Below are positions 55,960 to 64,000 of a stretch of 64,000 bases of DNA, piece by piece. A program made the position numbers and the translations under genes. This DNA is from Spirometra erinaceieuropaei (Eukaryota > Platyhelminthes > Cestoda > Diphyllobothriidea > Diphyllobothriidae). The number at the start of each line of letters is the position of its first letter. Position 1 is the stretch's first letter. The stretch lies in assembly GCA_902702965.1 (NCBI GenBank), contig CACRXP010000045.1, positions 1,352,524-1,416,523 of the forward strand, read 5' to 3'. The notes under the pieces were generated by a model. That model did not search any database and was not told where the DNA came from. It saw nothing but the letters and a program-made list of their open reading frames with translations.

Positions 55960-57435
55960 GCTAGGCTTTTTATTTCCACAAAAATTAGTATCTGGGCTTG
56001 GAGCTTTTGGTCAACCCTGTTCGGGTTCGATCTGAGAGTTGACGTGAATATTTGGGCCTATAGTGCATCAGCTTCGGCGGAACAATCTTTCAATATTCAT
56101 AAACGACAGGCAATAGTTTATAAATTGTCATATTCCCAACAGTGGTACCAGCTGGAACCGCAGACACGGGTTCCGCCCTTCCTGAGTCGCTGTCTGATGC
56201 AGCTTCGGGGGTTTTCCACTCCCGGTGTTCCCAATGCTCGCTCCGGTGTATGATCCAGCTCCAGCTTCCTAATCTTCCCAGAAATCGATATGTTGACTTG
56301 GAGTACATCCGCTGGGAACGACCTTTTCAGTCTCGACGCGAAATTTGAGCTAGAATCTGCCCGCTCCAGTAGAATAACTGCATGATATCCACAATCTGCC
56401 AACATGCAGTCGGCAGTGCTTAAATGTAGATTTAGCACGTTCACAACAGTTGCACCGGTTAAAAGCCCCCTCGAGACACGCGCGTGTTTCGCCGATTTTG
56501 TGCCGCTACCTAACGCTACTACAAGCGGTTCGGTTCGTTACAGATTCGGCGAGACACGCGTGTCTGGGGGTTTTTAGCCGGCATCCGTGACGAGAGTGTG
56601 GTAATTTAATCAATAGTCACAAACTACTGACCGTCTGTTGACAGCTTGTGAATATGGAGTGGTTATTCTGCTGGGGCTAATGAACTTCAGTTCGACATCA
56701 ACATTCGGGTCGAACCCGACAGAGCTTGCCTTTAGGTATTTGATTCTCTATAACACATTTATTTCTCAAGGAATTAAAAACACAAACGCAATACGACAAC
56801 GAACACTGTAGACATTCAGCCTGTAGACCAAACATCCAGCGTAGCACAGGAGGAGTAGTCTGCGCCTATCAGAGCGCAGGACACTCAATATCCTGACTCC
56901 CCCGATTATCTTCGGGTGTTCCACCGGATAGAAATAATCATTAAATGCAACGTAGCCGTGAAAGGCTAAACTGCGTCAAAGCAAACGGCTGAAAAATAAA
57001 CGCGAAGAGCACAAAGCAGCGAGGTGGCGCCTGCCAAGTTCTACGCAACTACCGCCGCCGGTAGCTTTGTCTGCCAGTTGCATGCAGTTGGAAGAAAAAG
57101 ATGGACTCACCAGAACGGGTTTATTTGACTCTTCGAAGAGCTTGGTCGGCTCCCCATTGTCAAAGCGTAAAATGCACTTAATTGGCCAGGAATTTCAAGT
57201 GGCATGTTGCGTTGATCGGCCTCATGCTGATCGATTTTTCTCTAGCCGCCTCAGTCTCTCGGGCGATGGTTAGCGGAAGTTTGACCTGTGTACTTTTTGA
57301 GCCCGACTCGTCGGGGGTGGGGGTGATTGGACCTTCGTCTGGTGTTTTTTTCTCACCGAGTAGACTCGCCTCCGACCTGTCTACATATGGCCTTCTTAAG
57401 TCCAGTGTGTTTACTTGGTCCTGAGCTCTACTGAC
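55960..57435. other. Intergenic DNA with one short fold-back element
   Basis: Apart from the inverted-repeat element at 56455-56581, nothing conserved was recognised. Overlapping 70-110-codon frames at 56044-56444 on both strands match nothing I know. Confidence 0.4.
56455..56581. repeat. 127-bp fold-back element with nested palindromes
   Basis: Left arm 56455-56495 and right arm 56546-56581 are imperfect inverted copies, starting CCGGTTAAAAGCCCCC and ending GGGGGTTTTTAGCCGG. Each arm contains its own near-palindrome (GAGACACGCGCGTGTTTC and AGACACGCGTGTCT). No target duplication is evident. Confidence 0.6.
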
Positions 57436-57705
57436 GTGCTAACGTAGAACTTTGTAAGCTGCAGGAAGGTCCAGATGCCGGTTGATAGGGTAGGCATCAG
57501 CGTACCAAGCCTCGAGTGTTAGCCGTTCTACTTTTGTGTTGCCTCGGCATGAGATGGTAGCTCTCTGGAGATCAAAAGTATGCGCAGTTTCTCCAACGTG
57601 CGTTGCTAGTTGAGAATTGGGGTCTAGCCTCCGAGTGGCCGATTTGTGCTCTTGTAGGTGGGTCTGCAACTTCCACCCACAGTCGCTGACAATTTTATCA
57701 TCCAC
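57436..57705 (-). pseudogene. Penelope-like GIY-YIG endonuclease C-terminus
   Basis: The minus strand encodes LQTHLQEHKSATRR, ATHVGETAHTFDLQRA and LTLEAWYADAYPINRHLDLP, the typical second half of a Penelope-like GIY-YIG nuclease. The first half is shifted in frame upstream (57710-57840) and damaged. It lacks any reverse transcriptase and differs clearly from the nuclease at 51270-51620, so it comes from another subfamily. Confidence 0.75.
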
Positions 57706-57709
57706 CTTG

Positions 57710-58870
57710 GGCTTATTGTACTTACAGTGCCCACATTGTGCTTACACTTGAGACCCGGACAGCATAACCGACGCCTGCCGCAAAGACGAGGGAAATGTGT
57801 GCGGTCATTTTGTTTGCTTATTTTTCGGTCACTGGTCAACCAACATCAGCTCGAAGTTTTGGAAGCTGTGAGACATGAATCCGAATCTGCTGGTTATTGA
57901 ACATTTGAGCCAAACGCACTACCGGTTAAGCTATTGCCCCCTTCCTGTTGGCTGGGATTGAGGATGTTTAGTGTCGAATGAAGAAGCTGAGTTTGCCCAC
58001 GGATGCCGTTATCAAAAGTGGCATATGAGCGATAATGGAGAATAAGCCAGATATTACCACTTCGCCCGCCCCCTACCCTTTCATACCTTTCAGTAAAAGC
58101 CCTCAGTTAGTACTCGCTCCTCGCTATGCGACCATCTGTGTGAAGCCTTAACTGGAGCTCCACGCAAAACGGGGTCCGTCCTTCCATAGAGATTAATCGG
58201 TGAACAGCACAGCCATTCAGATAATTTACCTGAGTTGTCATTCCCGGAAGAAAACAACTTCGAGTTTGCTTGTACGTAGAGAAGTGGTGAAGGCTTTACC
58301 AAACAGGGAGATTTAACGACTGGGAACTACAGGCAAGGCGGAAAATACCCTAATCGGGGACTGGTATCCGAAGGCGAACGCATTGTGATTAGCACTCAAA
58401 CTAACTGCTGGTTTCCGTTTTAGGACATACGGTTCACGTGTTCAGGCGCGTTGCGTCAATCTAAGCTTGTGGGTGTCTTTATACTGTTATGCTTTTTAGA
58501 AATGGCCAATGGAATCTAAATTTGGGATTTTCAAATTTGGACAGCGACAAATGAACACGTCAAAACAGGCATGTCCATATGCAGCCGTTGAATTCTGCTC
58601 ATATTCGGATTGAGGAGGCTCTCATTCTGAAATTTACCACGCACCGGCACCAAGATTCGGAAACTTTAGAGTAAAAAAACATAGGGTTTCTGAAGGGATA
58701 GGGAGAATGAGAGGTAAGGAGAATGCATACAAGCCAACGAATAGCTTACTGGTAGCTGGCAGGAACCATTTATAGGTGAATTAGTACCCAGCCTGTATTT
58801 TAAGCGTAGAGCGGTTCAGTACTCCATTGGAATGTTGTTAATCGCTAACTGACACCGGCTTTATGAGAAA
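57710..58870. other. Intergenic DNA, no recognisable gene
   Basis: After the damaged nuclease start (to about 57840), nothing was recognised. A minus-strand 70-codon frame at 58090-58302 has no known similarity. Confidence 0.4.
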
Positions 58871-58877
58871 GCGAATT

Positions 58878-59014
58878 CTTGTCTTTGTCGGTAATCTTAC
58901 TTTGTCTACATTACGCTCCTCTGTGCGGCTACTGGTTAGGCTCGGGAGAGAGCCCCAAGGTACAACTGGACGAGTGAGTTCCGTATGAACGATCGGTGAG
59001 TGCCCCTCTACCAT
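58878..59014 (+). repeat. tRNA-derived SINE (family S), 3' half
   Basis: It begins at the TTGTCTTTGTCGGTAAT block and ends at GAACGATCGGTGAGTGCCCC, the second half of the family-S unit, 5'-truncated. A second copy of the same family starts 33 bases later in the same orientation. Confidence 0.75.
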
Positions 59015-59046
59015 TGTACATTTCCGATCGCAACCGGCAGGACAAC

Positions 59047-59328
59047 GAGCCGGTGGGTCAGGGGTTAGGGGCATTGGACTTCTAACTAACAGGTTGCTGG
59101 ATGGAGCCCCAGGGGTCGAACGCCTCGGGGTTGGCTATGGCTGGCTGACGACGGCTAATAAGGCAGAAATGGCCATTTCGGCCTCCACTGTTTTTGTTGT
59201 CAATACCACTCTGTCTATATCATGCACCGCTGTGCGGTTGCTGGTTGGGCTAGAGAGAGAGGGCCCTAAGGCACAAGGGGACGAGTGAGTTCCGTAAAAA
59301 CAATCGGTGAGCGCGCGTCTACCAGAGG
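59047..59328 (+). repeat. tRNA-derived SINE (family S), full-length diverged copy
   Basis: The whole unit is present: a decayed A-box-like GGGTCAGGGGTTAGGGGC, a disrupted B box (a short insertion near GGAGCCCCAGGGGTCG), then the shared body and the 3' end (ACGAGTGAGTTCCGT, CAATCGGTGAGCGC). With 58878-59014 it forms a direct pair. Confidence 0.8.
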
Positions 59329-59329
59329 G

Positions 59330-60830
59330 GGCTCTGTTCTCAACACTTACTCACCAGAGGCGCACCAACGAAAGGCGTAAAATTCCGATTTCCAAAATCG
59401 CAAATGGCCAACTCATCTAAATGTAACACAAGAAAGAGCCAGCTGCAACCGTCCGGATTTGTTCTATTCAGGTGGATTTTAGGCCGGATTTTGAGTGGTC
59501 TAAACGTTGGTACTGCTTCTAGACTGCAACCTCAAGGCGCTCCGCATTTCGGTGCGTAATCAGGATGGATTAACGTTGAACATTCACACTGAGATCTACA
59601 GGACACAGTCTGGGCTCAGCGATAGACAAAAATTGTCTATTTTAAAATCCTGGATCTGGCGCCACAGTTAACTTAAGTCCCCTAATTCTGACACGGAGAT
59701 TGGGTCATTTCTGCTAAACTGCCAATAGGCCAACAGCGTCCAGAAATGTCTCACAATGTAGTCCCAAACAGAAGGCAAATTAGCTCAGCAACATTCAATC
59801 AATCCGTCAGTCCAATCGCCCGCATTTGTTCATGCAGTCAGGTGAGGTCATCGTGGGACACACACGTTCGCGTTATAAATTTTACGCAAGCACACATGAG
59901 AATTTATTGGCAGCCGCGACTTTCATAACTTCTTTCCCGCTGCTTAATGGTACATCCAACATGAATAACAAGTAGTAGGTGGACAAGAGATTGACATAAG
60001 TTTGCAAATGCATTTATGATTTTATGGAGAAGATTGAAGGCCTCGAAATTTTCAGCAAGCGCATGACTTCTGTGAAAGCGGAATAAATACCTGCAAATCT
60101 ACTGTTTAGTGAAGCAACTGACGTCGTGGCAGTCCGCCTTCGTGATCGCCAGCGCAGCCCCTCACCCATGCCGCCGTCAGCCCGCATAACGTCCCCTGTC
60201 AGTCGATTGCTTGGACCGCTTGTGACTTGGCACTGGCGTGATGAGCGCTCGAAGCCAATGGACGCTGCGTTCTTCACCGATTGGCTGTAAGCAGACAAAA
60301 CCCAAGCGCACGCACGCGCTTTGCGTTGGAGCTGGCAATCTCAACCGCTATCAGCGGCCTGGGTAGACGTCCTGATGCGTCTGCCACCTTAGCTGCGTTT
60401 ATGCTCGCTAGCCTCAGTAAAGTTTGTCCAAGGACTCTGTCTTACCTGCCTTTTGATTTGTAGATTCTGGAGTTGTCGCCCATCGCATCTCGACAACAGC
60501 ATAAATATTCATAATTCTGATGCTCTTTTGTCACATAGAAAACTCCACGAGTTGCTGAGACCATACACTGAATATGTCCCGGTCCTTTGAAAAGACATCA
60601 ATACGGACAGACGAATGAAGTAGCAAAAGGGAGTTCATTTAGTCCAGTTCTTGTTCACGTTTTTATTGCTCAGCTAGAGAAAAGAACACATTTAAAGGTT
60701 CAGGTCGTAGATGTACCTAGAGCGCCGTTATCGGCAGGCTAAGTCTACGTTATCAGGATGAGGAAAGACACCAGAATTAGGGCTTTTTAGAATCGCGAAA
60801 ATTCCCATGGTAGTATCCAGAAGACTATTT
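59330..60830. other. Intergenic DNA, no recognisable gene
   Basis: Nothing conserved was recognised. A 94-codon minus-strand frame (60014-60298) and a 60-codon plus-strand frame (60281-60463) have no known similarity. Confidence 0.4.
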
Positions 60831-62030
60831 GGATAAATTCTCGTCAAGTTCATTTTCTCACTGCCCTTGCATGCTCACTCATGCGAGTCTGCAGTCATTT
60901 CCCGATTTCTCCAACGTAGTTAGACTCACAGGAACTGTACTGGACACGGTAGACGACATTCACAACTTCGCCTCGTGACAGAGGTGCCTTGGGTCCCATG
61001 ACCAGACGTCGTATTGCCGACTCTCAAGTAGCTGTGAAAGACAAGCGACTGCTTCGGATACCTCCTCGATATATGGTAGTGCCCGCCACACTTGATTGTT
61101 CCGTCATTAGTCATAGCTTGCTTCGGCTGTCTGCTACGCTCTATGAAGCTGCGAGAGAGACCGTTGGAGGTGTACATCCGCCGCAGATAATAGAGTTCGA
61201 CTTCTTTGTCGTTTGCATCGCTGCAACGCGTTTCCGCCCTCATGTAAAGGGTTAGCACATAACTAAGTTTGTGGCACGACGGGTGGTAACTTAGGTCCTG
61301 ACGTGTGTTAGTGACCTTTCGGTATGCCGTCGTCTTTAGGCTTTCGTCTGTCTTACAGTGGACCAGGACGTCTAGGAACGCTATTTGATTGTTGACCTCT
61401 GCCTCGATTGTGAACTGAATGTCCGGAAAACGGACTTCAGGGTTGCATGAAATTCCCGCTTGAGGACGGCGAAGGTATCGTCGGAAATATTGATTCGTAG
61501 GTCGCGAACGCCAATGTCCTTATCTTTCGAAAAGCAGCCTCAGAAATTAAACCAGAAAACGGCGAACCCATCGGAGTTTCTTTGCTTTGCTCGCAGACCG
61601 TCCCCTTAAAGTTGACATAAGTTTTGAGGCGGAAATTAAACAGCTGAATAATATTCCTTCGTTTAGACCTATCGATCCCCTCCTCAGGTTGACTGTCAAG
61701 TAGATCGCCGACGGTTCCAGCTGCAAGACGGAGAAATTGAGGTTAAGAGCGCGAAAGCATCAAATGATACCATGACTTCGTCTTCGATAAGGTTTAGTCC
61801 CCGGAGTCCTTCCATGAAGCCTACGGCTGAGCGGGCCATTGTATCGGGGGCTGGTGTGACACAGTTCAGGCGTCGGAACAGCTATTTGGTCAGAGTGAAT
61901 GTGGACGTTCCGGGCAAAGATACGATAGGTCGAAGCGGAACACCAGGCTTGTGTACTTTAGGAAGCCCAAGGAATCTTGTCATGGCAGAATCTGTTTGAT
62001 TAATGGTCAGTCGTGCTGCTTTTGAGATGT
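60830..62030 (-). pseudogene. Penelope-like element, decayed reverse transcriptase and nuclease
   Basis: Read on the minus strand it starts near 62000 with FLGLPKVHKPGVPLRPIVSLPGT. It passes through ARSAVGFMEGLRGLNL and a damaged middle with stops to a DDTFAVLKRE catalytic region at about 61480-61455, keeping both Asp. It continues with FTIEAEVNNQIAFLDVLVH and TAYRKVTNTRQDLSYHP, the linker (YYLRRMYTSNGLSRSFIERS), and the beginning of a GIY-YIG region (VYRVQYSSC..NYVGEIGK near 60910). Its upstream border meets the terminal-repeat array at 62037. It is inactive through multiple stops and frame changes. Confidence 0.8.
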
Positions 62031-62036
62031 CATATA

Positions 62037-62850
62037 TATGAGTGAGGAAGGACGACAGAGAATGCGGGTAGATTGATACAGCACTGTTTCGGGCTTATTC
62101 TGCCTTCATTCAGCCAATCATAACCCTGACCACCAGCAGCTGAGACAAGAAACACAAACATGCGCACAGACGCACCTGGCGCAGTCGATCCACCACTGAG
62201 GCCTACCAGATGGGTCATAAGCACTTCATCGAACCGAAGTTCATCAGTGCCTCGCCACCTGTCATTCTCTGTCGCTGCAGATAGGGTATTTATCAATCAG
62301 GAATGGGCGCACACCGATCTATTGGCTTCACAAAGCAAACAAGCTCCGTATGTGTGGCAAAGGTCACGAACAGGCAACCAATTACCAGGCCGAAGTCGGC
62401 CAAGTCATAATAGCAGCGAGGAGGGACGACAGAGAATGCGGGTAGATTGATACAGCACTGTTTCGGGCTTATTCTGCCTTCATTCAGCCAATCATAACCC
62501 TGAGCACCAGCAGCTGGGACCAAAAACACAAACATGCGCACAGACGCACCTGGCGCAGTTGGTCCACCACTGGGGTCTACCAGATGGGTCATAAGCACTT
62601 CATCGAAGCGAAGTTCATCAGGGCCTCGCCACCTGTCATCGTCTGTCACTGCAGATGGGGTATTTATTCAATCAGGACTATTACGACTTGGCCGACTTTG
62701 GCCTGATAGTTGGTTGCCTGTTCGTAACCTTTGTCACACATACGGAGCTTGTTTGCTTTGTGAAGCCAATAGATCGGTGTGCGCCCATTCCTGCTTGAAT
62801 AAATACCCGATCTGCAGTGACAGGGAATGACAGGTGGCGAGGCACTGACC
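62037..62850. repeat. Penelope-associated terminal-repeat array (units A and B)
   Basis: Unit A occurs at 62037-62297 and again at 62417-62675 in the same orientation with high identity. Unit B (about 115 bases) lies between them at 62298-62416 and again, inverted, at 62676-62797, followed by an inverted start of A to about 62850. On the minus strand the order is A, B, A and then the Penelope-like coding. A and B in that order also precede the other Penelope-like piece at 50660-50930. This fits the partly tandem, partly inverted pseudo-LTRs of Penelope-like elements. Confidence 0.7.
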
Positions 62851-64000
62851 AGAACGAGATGACTAAACCAAACTTAAGGAATCCGGGTAGACATGGTCCT
62901 GCGGCGAACTCACTCGAAGGGAAGGCCAAGTTAAAAACATTCTCCATCGAGATGACACCGCGTAACGCCATCGGCCGCCAAACCTTGCAAACATCTACCA
63001 AAATGCTGAGGTAACGAATGAAGGAAAAAATCGATCGGTGCAAGGCCGAATAGTTTGACCAGACATTTAAAATTCTGATCGATTTTAAGCATAAAACGCT
63101 TTGAAAATGGAGATCAAACCAGGCTCTGCGAAACGTCAGCAACAGGACGAATCTGTTCCGCTGAACAATTCCAGTTTCCCTGGTAGCATTGATCAGTAAG
63201 TAAGGTCAACCTCTCAGGCTTGATCAGGCGACAGTTGCGTTGAGCCAGTAAAATAGCCTTTAATGTAGTTAAGGCCCCATTTTACGGTTAAACAAAAACC
63301 GTTTCAATAAACCAGCGAAGAAGGCTTTGCCCACATATCCTCTTCGTGACTGAGTTTATGCAAAACCCCGGATGCTCCGTGCACGTTACGAGTTAAACAA
63401 GATACCAAGTCTCGTCGGTAAGGATTAAGTATGTGCACGTGGTAAAGAAAAACTACGGTGAACGGCTTATTATACTTTTCAAGGGAGGCGTTGCTCTGCA
63501 GAGTTTTTTGGTCGGCCCTTCGTCGGCAGGACGAAATTCGCTGACCTGTACAGCTCCGAGAAGTCGGCGCCGCTGAAATGTCTCCATTGGTTCACTGTCC
63601 TGCACGTCCACATGTAATCCCTTAGTAATATGAAAGTTCACTTTTTTATAAAAAAAAGTTCGGGACGGAGAGCAGTCTGGCGGTAAAAAAAATTATAGAA
63701 AAAATGCTAAACGGAGTGCATACGTCCACCAGTAGAGCAGAAGTGCTCAAACGCTAGTGAATTTTTTAAATAATAGTCGGCACTTTCTAGCCCCGCGCAT
63801 ATACTTAACCCTTGCCAACCCGTCATTTCCACGTCACCGCCTTCGAGGCCCATCTGGTGCGCGAGCAGTCTACTCACGGAGGAAAAATTCAGATGTGTGG
63901 ATAATTCATTCTCGGAAGAAGTCAGGCTCTGCCCTTGAAACTCCTAGTCTTCGGTTTTGTATGTTATCGGCTTTTTCCTGCTTCTTTTCGCCTTCATGTT
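62851..64000. other. Intergenic DNA, no recognisable gene
   Basis: No conserved gene or repeat was recognised in the last 1.15 kb. Open frames are short and the sequence becomes AT-rich near 63620-63780. Confidence 0.4.

Noticed and set aside
1..64000. CRISPR arrays, bacterial operons, prophage or other prokaryotic systems
   Set aside because: The window is spliced eukaryotic DNA; no direct-repeat and spacer array or tightly packed gene run is present.

Overview
The window is eukaryotic and most likely comes from a tapeworm, possibly a diphyllobothriidean such as Schistocephalus or Spirometra. The case rests on three things. There are two conserved animal genes whose coding exons are split by introns of only 30 to 39 nt mixed with introns of 1 to 8 kb, a flatworm habit. 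The retroelement load is heavy: RTE-like LINEs, CR1-like LINEs, Penelope-like elements, a Gypsy relic and tRNA-derived SINEs. One RTE-like family carries C-terminal C2H2 zinc fingers of a kind I recall from tapeworm genomes. The species assignment is inference; no search was run.

Only two host genes can be supported. MRPL47 (mitochondrial ribosomal protein uL29m) is on the minus strand, 27332 down to 18925, in three coding exons (223 codons plus stop). A Rab GDP dissociation inhibitor (GDI) is on the plus strand, 45270 to 54033, in eight coding exons (446 codons plus stop). Both read cleanly with GT-AG introns and lengths close to their animal relatives.

Layout: 1-3985 shows no recognisable gene. 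3989-6475 holds pieces of two RTE-like LINE families, called here RTE-A (no zinc fingers seen) and RTE-B (zinc-finger tail). 11.7-13.6 kb is a decayed Gypsy pol. 15.6-16.2 kb is a SINE followed by a dispersed repeat. 18.9-27.3 kb is MRPL47, whose 7.7-kb second intron contains a tRNA-like inverted pair, a decayed partial duplicate of its own last exon, and an RTE-B copy interrupted by an antisense RTE-A tail and by a 994-bp near-perfect palindromic Tc1/mariner-type element. 25.2-28.7 kb is a cluster of a roughly 300-bp dispersed repeat. 32.4-33.6 kb is the endonuclease end of another RTE-B copy. 34.1-42.4 kb is two CR1-like LINEs lying tail to tail. 45.3-54.0 kb is GDI, with Penelope-like pieces and SINEs in its last intron. 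55.5-62.9 kb is more repeats, SINEs and Penelope-like remnants, including a terminal-repeat array. The rest is unannotated intergenic DNA.

The two host genes act independently, in mitochondrial translation and in Rab membrane recycling. The mobile elements explain most of the intron growth. Every retroelement reading frame seen has stops, frameshifts, truncations or altered catalytic residues, so none looks autonomous.
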